Positions 21,221 to 29,210 are shown, counted from the first letter of the stretch. The stretch is DNA of 39,111 nucleotides from DASPWW01 sp035637595 (GCA_035637595.1 DASPWW010000052.1:1-39111), one strand, 5' to 3'. The notes: generated by a model from the letters alone, not told the origin. A program made the numbers and translations.

Positions 21221-23848
21221 ATGCGGTCGCGTAGCTGGCGCAAGGTGGTGTCGGCGGTGGTGGTGGGGGCGCTCGTCAGCGCCTCGGGAGCGCTCGCGCT
21301 CGGCGCGGGCGGGGGCGGGCCGGCGCGTGCCAAGAGCGGCGGGCCCGTCCAGGTCGAGCTCGTGTCGGCGAGCCAGGCGACGATCCTCGACGAGGGCAGG
21401 CTTGAGGTCCGCGTCGATGCCGACGAAGCACTGAAGCTGCGCCTGCGGGGCCTCTCGCGGCGCGGCGGCGGCCACCCGTCCAAGGTCGCGAAATCGCGCC
21501 GCGCGCGACTCGACGCAGGGGAGTCGAAGACGGTCAAGCTCCCGCTGACGTCCGACGGCCGCTTGCGGCTCGCCGACTGCGGACAGCAGGACATCGTGAT
21601 CAAGGCGCGCGCGTCGGAGCTCGGCGACCGGCTCGGCGACCGCGACGATGACCACACGCGCGTCACCGAGCAGCTCGCCGTCGACGGCCCCGGCTGCGCC
21701 GCCGCGACCCCGGGCGGTGGTGCTGGCGGCGGCGAGGGCGGGGGCGGCGCCTCGACCGAGCCGAGCACGGGGGAGCGCTGCGACCCGCTGGATTCGTCGG
21801 TTTGCCTGTATCCGTGGCCGAACGACTACTTCACGGTCCCCGACCCCTCGACGCCGACCGGCCGCCGCGTGAACCTCGACGTCCTGTCGATGCCGCGCAG
21901 CCGGCAGGAGGTCCCGATCCTGCCCGAGCCGTTCAATCGCAGCGACGGGTTCAGCCCCGGGAACATGATCATCACCAAGGTTCCCGGGCTCGATAGCCAG
22001 CAGGCGTTCGACAACACCGGCGCGGTCCCGATCACCGAGATCGAGGAGTCGTTCGACCCCGACCAGCCTGTCGTGGTGATCAACGCCGACACCGGCCAGC
22101 GCCAGCTCATCTGGTCGGAAATCGACTCCAACCCATCCGAACCCGCGGACAAGACGCTGATCATCCGCCCGGCCGAGAACTTCGAGGAGGGCGAACGCTA
22201 CATCGTCGCGCTGCGCAACCTCAAGGACGCGGACGGCGACACGATTCCGGCTCAGGACCCGTTCGAGGACTACCGTGACCAGACCCCCACCGACGACCCG
22301 GTCGTCGAGGCGCGCCGGCCGCACATGGAGGAGATCTTCGACACGCTCGCCGCGGCGGGCATCCAGCGCGACGACCTCTACCTGGCCTGGGACTTCACGG
22401 TCGCCAGCGAGCAGAACCTCAGCGAGCGGGCGCTCCACATCCGCGACGACGCTTTCGCCCAGCTCGGCGACACCGATCTGTCCGACCTTCAGATCCCGCC
22501 GGCCTCGACGGCTCCGGTGTTCACGGTCGACAGCGTCACCAACTACACCGCCGCCGAGGACAGCCGCATCGCCCGCACCGTCGAGGGCACCTTCACCGTC
22601 CCCTGCTACCTCAACGCGCCGGGCTGCCCGACCGGGTCGCAGTTCCTGTTCGCGCCCGGCTCCAACATCCCGACGCAAATCCCCGGCAACACGATGAGCG
22701 CCAACTACATCTGCATCATCCCCCGCACCGCGGTCGACGGGCTCAACCCGCCGGCGGCGCGGCCGTCGCTGTACGGCCACGGCCTGCTCGGCGAGGCCAG
22801 CGAGGTCGAAGCCGGCAACGTCAAGGCGATGGCCTTCGAGCACAACATGACGTTCTGCGCCACCGACTGGGCCGGCTTCGCGTTCCAGGACATCCCGACG
22901 ATCCTGGCGACGCTCCAGGACCTCAACAACTTCCCGAAGTTCGTCGATCGAACCCAGCAGGGCATGCTCAACTTCCTCTACCTGGGCCGGCTGATGATCC
23001 ATCCCGACGGGTTCGTCTCCGATCCGGCGTTCCAGGCCGGCACGCCGGCCGAGCCCGTGCTCGACACGACGCGCCTGTTCTACGACGGCAACAGCCAGGG
23101 GGGCATCCTCGGCGGCGCGCTCGCCGCGCTAGCCCCCGACTACGACCGGGCGGTGCTCGGCGTCCCGGGGATGAACTACTCGACCCTGCTGCGGCGCAGC
23201 TCCGACTTCGACACCTACGCCGAGGGCAAGTTCGCGGGCCAGGTCTGCGACGAGCTCCCCGAGCCCTACAAGACGATCTGCAACACGTCCCCGGGAAGCG
23301 ACACGCCGTTCGGCCTCTACGACAACTATCCCAACGAGCTCGAGCGCCCGCTGATCCTGTCGCTGCTCCAGATGCAGTGGGACCGCGCCGAGGCGAACGG
23401 CTACGCCCTCCACATGACCAGCGATCCGCTCCCCAACACTCCCCCCCACAACGTCCTGATGCATGTCTCGTTCGGCGACCACCAGGTGACGATGTGGGCG
23501 GCGGAGGTCGAGGCGCGCACGATCGGCGCTGCGGTGCACTGGCCGGCGCTCGACGACGGGCGCCATCCCGACGACGACCCGGGCCCTGGCGACGAGCCGC
23601 TGTTCGGGATCCCGCACATCGCCAGCTATCCGTTCAGCGGCTCGGCGCTCGTCTACTGGGACGGGACCGTCGCGCGCGACGTCTTCCCGCCCCCGATCAC
23701 CGAGACGCCGCCCTCGATGGGCAACGACCCGCACAGCTATCCGCGCAGCGATCCCGACGCCCGCGACCAGAAGTCGGCCTTCCTGTCGATCCCCGGCGAG
23801 GTCATCGACGTCTGCGGCGGCGCGCCGTGCTACGCCGACGGGATCTGA
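21221..23848 (+). CDS. Large secreted alpha/beta-hydrolase (lipase/esterase-like)
   Basis: An 875-residue exported protein. The signal peptide spans about residues 8-38. A beta-rich N-terminal domain (about 40-155) with Arg/Lys-rich strands ends in a Gly-rich linker (about 165-182). The main part begins near residue 186 with CDPLDSSVCLYPWPNDYFTVPD. A hydrolase core follows: YGHGLLGEASEVEAGN resembles the oxyanion loop region, and YDGNSQGGILGG gives the nucleophile elbow with Ser625 (GxSxG form). FGDHQVTMW offers His754 as the catalytic histidine. The overall plan resembles the bacterial virulence-factor-lipase type. Substrate unknown. It is transcribed in the same direction as MoxR/VWA, but a role as their client is only a guess. 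Confidence 0.75.
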   Translation: MRSRSWRKVVSAVVVGALVSASGALALGAGGGGPARAKSGGPVQVELVSASQATILDEGRLEVRVDADEALKLRLRGLSRRGGGHPSKVAKSRRARLDAGESKTVKLPLTSDGRLRLADCGQQDIVIKARASELGDRLGDRDDDHTRVTEQLAVDGPGCAAATPGGGAGGGEGGGGASTEPSTGERCDPLDSSVCLYPWPNDYFTVPDPSTPTGRRVNLDVLSMPRSRQEVPILPEPFNRSDGFSPGNMIITKVPGLDSQQAFDNTGAVPITEIEESFDPDQPVVVINADTGQRQLIWSEIDSNPSEPADKTLIIRPAENFEEGERYIVALRNLKDADGDTIPAQDPFEDYRDQTPTDDPVVEARRPHMEEIFDTLAAAGIQRDDLYLAWDFTVASEQNLSERALHIRDDAFAQLGDTDLSDLQIPPASTAPVFTVDSVTNYTAAEDSRIARTVEGTFTVPCYLNAPGCPTGSQFLFAPGSNIPTQIPGNTMSANYICIIPRTAVDGLNPPAARPSLYGHGLLGEASEVEAGNVKAMAFEHNMTFCATDWAGFAFQDIPTILATLQDLNNFPKFVDRTQQGMLNFLYLGRLMIHPDGFVSDPAFQAGTPAEPVLDTTRLFYDGNSQGGILGGALAALAPDYDRAVLGVPGMNYSTLLRRSSDFDTYAEGKFAGQVCDELPEPYKTICNTSPGSDTPFGLYDNYPNELERPLILSLLQMQWDRAEANGYALHMTSDPLPNTPPHNVLMHVSFGDHQVTMWAAEVEARTIGAAVHWPALDDGRHPDDDPGPGDEPLFGIPHIASYPFSGSALVYWDGTVARDVFPPPITETPPSMGNDPHSYPRSDPDARDQKSAFLSIPGEVIDVCGGAPCYADGI

Positions 23849-23873
23849 ACGCCACGCCGGGGCCGGGTACACT
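23845..23873 (+). promoter_or_regulatory. Promoter of the TPP-riboswitch operon
   Basis: CTGAAC (23845-23850), a 17-bp spacer and TACACT (23868-23873) form the best -35/-10 pair in the window. Transcription would begin near 23880, about 8-10 nt before the riboswitch aptamer. The -35 overlaps the stop codon of the preceding gene. Confidence 0.5.
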
Positions 23874-23888
23874 GCGCGCGTAGACAAC

Positions 23889-23984
23889 CAGGGGGGCTCG
23901 CGGGCAAGCGGGCTGAGATAGCGCCTCTGGACACCCACCCGGCGCTGACCCTTTGAACCTGTGCGGTAATTCGCGCGGAGGGAG
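23889..23984 (+). promoter_or_regulatory. TPP (thi-box) riboswitch
   Basis: All conserved parts are visible: a GGGG strand at the 5' end, CTGAGAT at 23913-23919, ACCCTTTGAACCTG at 23948-23961, GGTAAT at 23965-23970 and the closing AGGGA at 23979-23983. Stem P3 pairs CTCGC with GCGGG. A perfect AGCGCC/GGCGCT stem with a 16-nt loop is the optional P3a extension. P5 pairs GTGCG with CGCGC. The AGGGA box and neighbouring GGAGGGAG is also the only Shine-Dalgarno for ATG 23994, so thiamine pyrophosphate binding should hide it directly and switch off translation. No terminator hairpin lies between the aptamer and the gene, which fits translational control. Confidence 0.93.
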
Positions 23985-23993
23985 CATGAGCAG

Positions 23994-24815
23994 ATGCCCG
24001 AGGCTCCCGTAGCGGAGCCTCAACCGCTTTCGGCCTCGGATCACGCCGCCCCCGGCGGCGGGACGGCGGTCGCCGTGCGGGCGCTGCGCCACACCTACGG
24101 CGAGCTGAGCGTGATCGAGAGCCTCGACCTCGCGGCGGCGCCGCACGAGGTGGTCGGGATCATCGGCCCCTCGGGCTGCGGCAAGACCACCCTGCTGGAG
24201 CTGATCGCGGGGCTCCAGCGGGCAACCGCGGGCGAGATCGTCGTCGCGGGCGAGCACGCGCCCCGGAGCCGCCTCGCGAGCTGCGCATACATGCCGCAGC
24301 GCGACCTGCTGCTGCCGTGGCTGCCGGCGATCGACAACGCGGCGCTCGCGCTTCGCAACCGCGGCCGGCGCCGCGCCGCAGCGCGCCGCGCCGCGGCGCC
24401 GCTGTTCGAGCGCTTCGGGCTCGCCGGGTTCGAGCTCGCCCGCCCCGGCGAGCTGTCGGGGGGGATGCGCCAGCGCGTCGCCTTCCTGCGCACCCTGCTC
24501 GCCGGCAAGCCGGTGCTGCTGCTCGACGAGCCCTTCGGCGGACTCGACGCGATCACGCGCGCCGAGATGCAGGAGTGGCTGGCCGGGGCGCTCGACGCCG
24601 AGCCGCGCACGGTCGTGCTCGTCACCCACGACGTCGAGGAGGCGCTGTATCTGTGCGACCGCGTCGCGGTGCTGTCGGCGCGCCCCGCCCGCGTGGTCGC
24701 CGAGCTGACATCGCCCGACCCGCGGGCGACGCCGCGCACCGAGGCTGTCACGGCGGCGGAGTTCTCGGCCCGCCGCGAGCGCGCCATGCGGGCGCTGATC
24801 GAGGGCATGCGATGA
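23994..24815 (+). CDS. thiZ: Thiamine-precursor ABC transporter, ATP-binding protein
   Basis: A 273-residue ABC ATPase of the nitrate/sulfonate/pyrimidine-precursor family. Walker A GPSGCGKTT is near residue 57, the Q-loop is YMPQRDLLLPW, the signature is LSGGMRQR near 152, Walker B is VLLLDEPFGGLD near 172 and the H-loop is THDVEEA. A 22-residue Ala/Pro-rich N-terminus precedes the domain. It energises the ThiX permease, whose ATG overlaps this stop (ATGA). The TPP riboswitch directly upstream makes thiamine-precursor (formylaminopyrimidine/HMP-type) uptake the likely role. An ATG at 23985 in another frame encodes only nine codons before a stop and is not the gene start. Confidence 0.92.
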   Translation: MPEAPVAEPQPLSASDHAAPGGGTAVAVRALRHTYGELSVIESLDLAAAPHEVVGIIGPSGCGKTTLLELIAGLQRATAGEIVVAGEHAPRSRLASCAYMPQRDLLLPWLPAIDNAALALRNRGRRRAAARRAAAPLFERFGLAGFELARPGELSGGMRQRVAFLRTLLAGKPVLLLDEPFGGLDAITRAEMQEWLAGALDAEPRTVVLVTHDVEEALYLCDRVAVLSARPARVVAELTSPDPRATPRTEAVTAAEFSARRERAMRALIEGMR

Positions 24816-25573
24816 GCAAGCTGGCGCCGCTTGCGATCGTGGTCGCGCTGCTCGGCGCCTGGGAGCTGGCCGCGCGCTGGGACCTGATCGCGGACGCGCT
24901 CAGCATCGAGCCGTTCTTGATCCCGGCCCCGAGCGACATCGCGACGGCGCTGTGGGAGGATCGCGAGCTGCTCGCCGACGACGCCTGGGTGACGCTCCAG
25001 GAGGTCGTCCTGGGGTTCGGCGTGGCGGTGATCGCGGGGGTGCTGTTCGCCGTGCCGCTGCACCTGTCCACGGCGCTGCGCCAGGCCTTCTACCCGATCC
25101 TCGTCGCCTCGCAGACGATCCCGATCATCGTCGTCGCTCCGATCCTCGTCGTCTGGTTCGGATTCGGGATCGGGCCGAAGCTCGCGATCATCGCCCTGAT
25201 CTGCTTCTTCCCGATCACCGTCAACACGCTCGACGGGCTGCGCTCGGTCGAGCCGGACCTGGTCAAGATGATGCGCACGCTCGACGCGAGCCGCTGGCAG
25301 CTGTTTCGCCGCGTCGAGGCCCCGACGGCGCTGCCCTACTTCTTCAGCGGCGCCAAGATCGCCGTCGCCGTCGCGGTCATCGGGGCCGTGTTCGGCGAGT
25401 GGTCGGGCTCCGACTCCGGCCTCGGCCACCTGATGCTCCAGGCGTCGGCCCAGCTGCTCACGGCGCGCCTGTTCGCCGCCGTCGTGATCCTGTCGGCGTT
25501 CGCGATCGGCCTCTTCTGGCTGCTCGGCGCGCTCGAGCGCCGCGTGGCGTGGTGGGGGCCGAGGGGCGGGTGA
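24812..25573 (+). CDS. thiX: Thiamine-precursor ABC transporter, permease
   Basis: A 253-residue inner-membrane permease with about six predicted helices. The first is LAPLAIVVALLGAWELAARW. The binding-protein-dependent transport signature is EAPTALPYFFSGAKIAVAVAVIGAVFGEW near residue 170, which contacts the ATPase. ATG 24812 overlaps the ThiZ stop by four bases. A longer open frame extends upstream into thiZ in another phase and is not coding. ThiX, ThiY and ThiZ together import formylaminopyrimidine or hydroxymethylpyrimidine derivatives for thiamine salvage. Substrate identity is inferred from the riboswitch and the binding protein. Confidence 0.92.
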   Translation: MSKLAPLAIVVALLGAWELAARWDLIADALSIEPFLIPAPSDIATALWEDRELLADDAWVTLQEVVLGFGVAVIAGVLFAVPLHLSTALRQAFYPILVASQTIPIIVVAPILVVWFGFGIGPKLAIIALICFFPITVNTLDGLRSVEPDLVKMMRTLDASRWQLFRRVEAPTALPYFFSGAKIAVAVAVIGAVFGEWSGSDSGLGHLMLQASAQLLTARLFAAVVILSAFAIGLFWLLGALERRVAWWGPRGG

Positions 25574-25607
25574 AGTCGTTGCTAAGAAAGAGATCGGAGG
25601 AGGACGC

Positions 25608-26633
25608 ATGAGGTTGGACAAGCGGCTGCTCGTGGCTGGCGCGCTGGCGGCGCTGTTCGCGGCGCTGGGGCTCGCCGCGGGGTGCGGGGAGAAGCAGGAG
25701 CCGCGCCACGGCGGCGCGGCCGAGCCGTTCGACCTCGCACTCGACTTCTACGTCAATCCCGACCACGTCGGCATCTACGAGGCGCTCGATCGCGGGTACT
25801 TCGCCGACGCGGGACTGGACGTCAACCCGAAGGTCCCGTCCGATCCCGCGGCTCCGATCAAGCAGGTCGCCTCGGGGCAGGTCGACCTCGCGATCTCCTA
25901 TGAGCCCGAGATCCTGCTGGCCCGCGACGAGGGGCTCGACGTCGTCGCGGTCGCCGCGCTCGTCCAGGAGCCCCTGACCTCGCTGATCTCGCTCGCCGAT
26001 GCGGGGATCGACTCGGTCCGCGACCTCGACGGCAAGACCATCGCCACCGCCGGGATCCCCTATCAGACGGCGTTCTTGAAGTCGATCCTCGAGCAGGCCG
26101 GGCTCAGCCCCGACGACGTCAGCCAGGTCGACGTGGGGCTCAACCTGCTCCCCGCCGTGCTGTCGGGTCGCGCCGAGGCGATGCTCGGAGGCTTCAAGAA
26201 CGTCGAGGGCGTCGATCTCGAGCTGCGCGGCGAGGACCCGCGGGTGGTGCCCGTCGACGAGCTCGGAATCCCGACCTATGACGAGCTCGTACTGGTCGCC
26301 AGCGGCGAGCGAGTAGCCGAGGACCCCGAGGAGATCCGGCTGTTCATCGCCGCGCTCCAGCGCGGCACCCGCGACGCGGTCCGCGACCCCAAGGCCGCGA
26401 CCGAGACGCTGCTCGAGTCGGCTCCCGACCTCGATCCGAGGCTGACCGCGGCCGAGGTGAACGCCACGGTTCCGGTGCTGGAGCCCGAGCCCGGCGACCC
26501 CTACGGCTACATGGACGTCGGGCAGTGGCAGGAGTTCGCGGGCTTCATGACCGACGCGGGATTGCTCGACTCGCTGCCCGACGCCAGTGAGGTGCTGACG
26601 GACGATCTGCTTCCCGACCGGGCGTCGGGCTGA
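25608..26633 (+). CDS. thiY: Thiamine-precursor-binding lipoprotein
   Basis: A 341-residue substrate-binding lipoprotein of the NMT1/THI5-like family. Lipobox LAAGC puts the lipidated cysteine at residue 26. The mature part begins LALDFYVNPDHVGIYEALDRGYFADAGLDV, closely resembling pyrimidine-precursor binding proteins (LDW.PN..H.G.Y.A). The ligand pocket is likely formed by this strand, SYEPEILLARDEG and the TAGIPYQTAFLKSIL segment. GAGGAGGA lies before ATG 25608. It is the third gene of the TPP-riboswitch operon and delivers substrate to ThiX and ThiZ. The spacing from ThiX is 34 bp. Confidence 0.9.
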   Translation: MRLDKRLLVAGALAALFAALGLAAGCGEKQEPRHGGAAEPFDLALDFYVNPDHVGIYEALDRGYFADAGLDVNPKVPSDPAAPIKQVASGQVDLAISYEPEILLARDEGLDVVAVAALVQEPLTSLISLADAGIDSVRDLDGKTIATAGIPYQTAFLKSILEQAGLSPDDVSQVDVGLNLLPAVLSGRAEAMLGGFKNVEGVDLELRGEDPRVVPVDELGIPTYDELVLVASGERVAEDPEEIRLFIAALQRGTRDAVRDPKAATETLLESAPDLDPRLTAAEVNATVPVLEPEPGDPYGYMDVGQWQEFAGFMTDAGLLDSLPDASEVLTDDLLPDRASG

Positions 26634-26637
26634 CCCG

Positions 26638-26653
26638 GGCCGCTCAGGCGGCC
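26638..26653. terminator. Short hairpin between convergent thiY and alkA-like genes
   Basis: GGCCGC (26638-26643) and GCGGCC (26648-26653) form a 6-bp GC stem with a TCAG loop, centred on the alkA-like stop codon and 5 bp after the thiY stop. The stem is short, so the call is tentative. Confidence 0.35.
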
Positions 26654-27555
26654 AGCTTCAGCGGTGGTCCGTGCGCGACGAGCGAGTGGTAGGCGTTGAG
26701 CACGAACGTCCCGGCGAGGCCCCGGTAGGGCGCATACGGCGCGAAGAACTCCTCTACCTCCTCGACGGTGGCCCGCCGCCCGAGGTTGGCGAGCCGGCCG
26801 ATCAGCTTGATGTAGCCGAGGTCACCGGCCGGCAGCGCGTCGGGGTCGGCGCGGCCGAACAGCCCCAGGCACTGCACGGTCCAGGGCCCGATGCCCGAGA
26901 TCGCGAGCAGGCGGCGGTCGGCCCGATCGGATGACGGGTCGGCGCGGCCCGTGGCGACCTCGCGCGCGACCTTGACGAGCGCCACCGCCCTGGCCGGCGA
27001 GAGGTCCATCCCCGCGAGCTCGGCTGGGGCGCGGCCGGCGACCACCTCAGGTGCGGGGACGTCGCGCAGCCTGGCGTCCTCCCAGTCGAGCCGCGGCCCC
27101 CAGCGGTAGACCATCCGGCGCTGGATCGCGGCGGCGCGCGGTGAGTCGATGAGCTGCTTGGTGACCGCCCACGCCAGCGCCTCCCACGGCCACGGGCGCC
27201 GCCGCGGCCGGATCCACGGCCGCCGGCTGACGGCGCGCCCGACCAGCCGGTCGGAGCGACACTGGTCGTAGAAGTCGCGATAGTCGTCGTCGACGCCGAG
27301 CGCGAAGCGCATGCGCTCGATCGCGACCTCGAGGCGCCCGTTCACGGCCTCTCCGCGTGCGGCATCGGCGCGCAGGACGACGCTTGCGTCGCGGCGTTGC
27401 CAGGCCCGGACCACGACCGGTTCGCCGTCGACGTGGAGCAGCCGCGTGACGAGCCCGCTACGCACCCGCATGACTCCATCCCCGCCGCCGCCGCGCGGCA
27501 GGCGGTAGGGCCACGGCGGGCGAACCTCGACCTCGAGGGAGGCCGCCTGGCTCAC
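26644..27555 (-). CDS. alkA: DNA-3-methyladenine glycosylase, AlkA type
   Basis: A 303-residue helix-hairpin-helix glycosylase. The N-terminal about 100 residues form the AlkA-like beta domain. The helical domain has the hairpin LLAISGIGPWTVQCL (about 216-230), followed by the catalytic aspartate, Asp245 in LPAGDLGYIK, which aligns with the base-activating aspartate of E. coli AlkA. It removes alkylated purines from DNA. The order HhH then Pro/Gly/Asp is intact. GTG 27555 follows directly on the stop of the gene at 27556-27873, so they are likely co-transcribed. A pronounced palindrome lies upstream of that pair, raising the possibility of damage-responsive control. Confidence 0.85.
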   Translation of the reverse strand: MSQAASLEVEVRPPWPYRLPRGGGGDGVMRVRSGLVTRLLHVDGEPVVVRAWQRRDASVVLRADAARGEAVNGRLEVAIERMRFALGVDDDYRDFYDQCRSDRLVGRAVSRRPWIRPRRRPWPWEALAWAVTKQLIDSPRAAAIQRRMVYRWGPRLDWEDARLRDVPAPEVVAGRAPAELAGMDLSPARAVALVKVAREVATGRADPSSDRADRRLLAISGIGPWTVQCLGLFGRADPDALPAGDLGYIKLIGRLANLGRRATVEEVEEFFAPYAPYRGLAGTFVLNAYHSLVAHGPPLKLAA

Positions 27556-27873
27556 CTAGCGGCCGAGGACGTGGACGTCGATCAAGAAGGAGCGGCTGGC
27601 GATCACGTTCGCGGGCCGCTTCTGGCGCCGCATCGCCTTGGAGACCGCGCGCCGCGTGCCGACACCGCGTGCCGCTTTGGCCATCGCGACCGTCGCGACG
27701 CCGGCCACGATCCCGCCCGCGGCTGCGAGCGCGGCGCTCTTCATCTCGTCGCGCAATGCACCGAGCTCGGCCGAGCGGGCCGGCTCGGGCAGCGGTCGCG
27801 CGCCATCCGCTACGACCTCTCCCTCGAGCGCCGGTTCCTCGATCGCGTCGGCCTCGAGCAGCTCCTCGGTCAC
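27556..27873 (-). CDS. Small hypothetical protein preceding alkA
   Basis: A 105-residue protein. The first about 35 residues are acidic and Pro-rich. A helix about 36-65 (ELGALRDEMKSAALAAAGGIVAGVATVAMA) could insert in the membrane. The C-terminus is strongly basic (GTRRAVSKAMRRQKR). No family recognised. The GTG at 27873 has TAGACT 7 nt upstream and no Shine-Dalgarno. The stop codon abuts the GTG start of the alkA-like gene, so translation is likely coupled. The acidic-head, hydrophobic-centre, basic-tail plan suggests a small membrane-anchored protein. Confidence 0.65.
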   Translation of the reverse strand: MTEELLEADAIEEPALEGEVVADGARPLPEPARSAELGALRDEMKSAALAAAGGIVAGVATVAMAKAARGVGTRRAVSKAMRRQKRPANVIASRSFLIDVHVLGR

Positions 27874-27880
27874 GGCGCCC

Positions 27881-27886
27881 AGTCTA
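27881..27886 (-). promoter_or_regulatory. -10 element of the small-protein/alkA operon
   Basis: TAGACT on the minus strand is followed by 7 nt and GTG 27873. TTGACA occurs only 6 bp upstream, too near to be its -35; that sequence belongs to the palindrome at 27890-27905. Confidence 0.5.
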
Positions 27887-27889
27887 AAC

Positions 27890-27905
27890 CCGTGTCAAGA
27901 CACGG
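27890..27905. promoter_or_regulatory. Perfect 7-bp-arm palindrome, candidate operator
   Basis: CCGTGTC (27890-27896), AA, GACACGG (27899-27905). It sits just upstream of the -10 at 27881-27886, in the spacer and -35 zone of the promoter for the small protein and alkA-like gene, where a bound dimeric regulator would control polymerase access. As RNA it could also be a short hairpin ending the upstream gene, but the 2-nt loop is too tight for that. Confidence 0.45.
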
Positions 27906-27933
27906 CCCGGGCGGCCGAGGCGTCGCTCGGACC

Positions 27934-29121
27934 TCACAGGCCGAGCTCATAGAGCCGGTAGCGCTTGACCACCTCGCCGCCCATGCCCTCCATGGCGCGG
28001 TTCATCGGCTCGTTGGTCTCGAGGATCCAGCCGGTCTCGCCGCCCGGCATCCCGACCTCCGCGGCGGTCTCGATGTGGCGCACATAGAGCGCCGCGGCCA
28101 CTCCCCAATGCTGGTACTCGGGCTTGACGCCGAGCGCGAAGACTCGGACGCGGTCGATCTTGCGGCGCTCGCGCAGGAACGTCAGCCACCCGAACGGGAG
28201 CAGCCGTCCGTTCATCTTCGCCAGCGCCTGGTTGATGTCGGGCAGGGTCAGCGCGGCCCCGACGACCTCGTCGCCCTTCTCGGCGATCATCGCCCACTCC
28301 TCGCGCAGGATCGGCTTGAGATCGCGTGCCTGGAAGTCGATCTCGGCCTGTGTAATCGGGACGAAGCCCCAGTTGGGGCCCCACGCCTCGTTGTAGACCT
28401 CCATGAAGCGGGCGATCTCGTCCGCCAGCTCGCGCTTGCGCATGTTGCGGATCCGGACGCCGTGCTCGTTGGCCGACTTGTCGGCGGCGGCGTGGATCAG
28501 GGGATGGAACTCGGTCTCCTCGTGGAGCTCGCCCATCATCAGCTTCCACATCAACAGATCGATGCGCTTGACGAGGCCCTGCGATTCGAGCAGCTCGCGG
28601 TAGTAGGGCGGGTGCCAGGGCTGAAGGATCATCGGCGCGATCTCGTAGCCCTCGATCAGCAGGCCGCACTCGTCGTTGGTCGTGAAGTCCATCGGCCCGA
28701 GCATCCGCTCGCGGCCGCGCTCGCGCAGCCACTCCGCTGCGGCCCCGATCAGGGCGCGGGCGGCGGCGAGGTCGTTGCTGCACTCGAAGAAGCCGAACAT
28801 GCCGTCGTTGCCGCCCTGGTACTCGTCCCAGCGGCGATCGATGTGCGCCGTTATCCGCCCCACCGGCCTGCCGTCGCGCTCGCACAGGAAGTAATGCGCC
28901 TCGGCGTGCTCGAAGAATGGGTTCTTGCCCTGATCGAGGAAGCGCCGGCGCTCCGAGATCAGCGGCGGCACCCACTTGTCATGGTCGCGGTGAAGCTCGA
29001 ACGGGAGCTTGATGAACCTTGTGAGGTCGCGGCGCCCGCGCACGGGCCGGACGGTGAGCTTGCCCGGAGGCGCCGACGACTCGCTCGTCGCCCGCTGCCG
29101 GGAGTTCGCCGGGCTCGCCAC
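27934..29121 (-). CDS. GNAT-superfamily acyltransferase, bacterial ceramide synthase (bCerS/YghO)-like
   Basis: A 395-residue protein. After a 22-residue disordered start, the block FIKLPFELHRDHDKWVPPL followed by NPFFEHAEAHYFL and GRPVGRITAHID matches the YghO/bCerS group of GNAT-like proteins. Further conserved blocks are GMFGFFEC, DFTTNDECGLLIEGYE, PPYYRELLESQG and a C-terminal acyl-CoA-binding segment VFALGVKPEYQHWGVAAALYV. In Caulobacter the bCerS member of this superfamily N-acylates a long-chain base to give ceramide. The gene is divergent from a serine-palmitoyltransferase-like gene, with 89 bp between starts, which supports that assignment. The GTG start has TAGGTT exactly 6 nt upstream. 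Sequence similarity is judged by eye; another acyl acceptor is possible. Confidence 0.7.
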   Translation of the reverse strand: MASPANSRQRATSESSAPPGKLTVRPVRGRRDLTRFIKLPFELHRDHDKWVPPLISERRRFLDQGKNPFFEHAEAHYFLCERDGRPVGRITAHIDRRWDEYQGGNDGMFGFFECSNDLAAARALIGAAAEWLRERGRERMLGPMDFTTNDECGLLIEGYEIAPMILQPWHPPYYRELLESQGLVKRIDLLMWKLMMGELHEETEFHPLIHAAADKSANEHGVRIRNMRKRELADEIARFMEVYNEAWGPNWGFVPITQAEIDFQARDLKPILREEWAMIAEKGDEVVGAALTLPDINQALAKMNGRLLPFGWLTFLRERRKIDRVRVFALGVKPEYQHWGVAAALYVRHIETAAEVGMPGGETGWILETNEPMNRAMEGMGGEVVKRYRLYELGL

Positions 29122-29127
29122 GCCGCC

Positions 29128-29133
29128 AACCTA
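29128..29133 (-). promoter_or_regulatory. -10 element of the GNAT/bCerS-like gene, leaderless layout
   Basis: TAGGTT on the minus strand is followed by exactly 6 nt (GGCGGC) and GTG 29121. Confidence 0.5.
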
Positions 29134-29196
29134 GTCCATCGCCGGGTGCTTCGCGTCGCGCGCGCGGCCGGCGATCGCCGCCGGGCCCCGGCGTGC

Positions 29197-29202
29197 CAGA
29201 CT
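29197..29202 (+). promoter_or_regulatory. -10-like element of the SPT-like gene
   Basis: CAGACT is followed by 8 nt and ATG 29211, matching the position of TAGACT before the oxidase gene. It favours ATG 29211 over GTG 29193, which would lie upstream of the hexamer. Confidence 0.35.
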
Positions 29203-29210
29203 TTCCGCCG

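Noticed and set aside
19823..23002. A 1059-codon open frame on the minus strand, antisense to the VWA and secreted-hydrolase genes.
   Set aside because: Its translation is low-complexity Arg/Asp/Val/Ala typical of the shadow frame of GC-rich genes; the plus-strand frames encode clear domains.
23985..24011. ATG 23985 as the start of the first gene after the riboswitch.
   Set aside because: It lies in another frame and meets a stop after nine codons; ATG 23994 gives the ABC ATPase and correct spacing from the Shine-Dalgarno.
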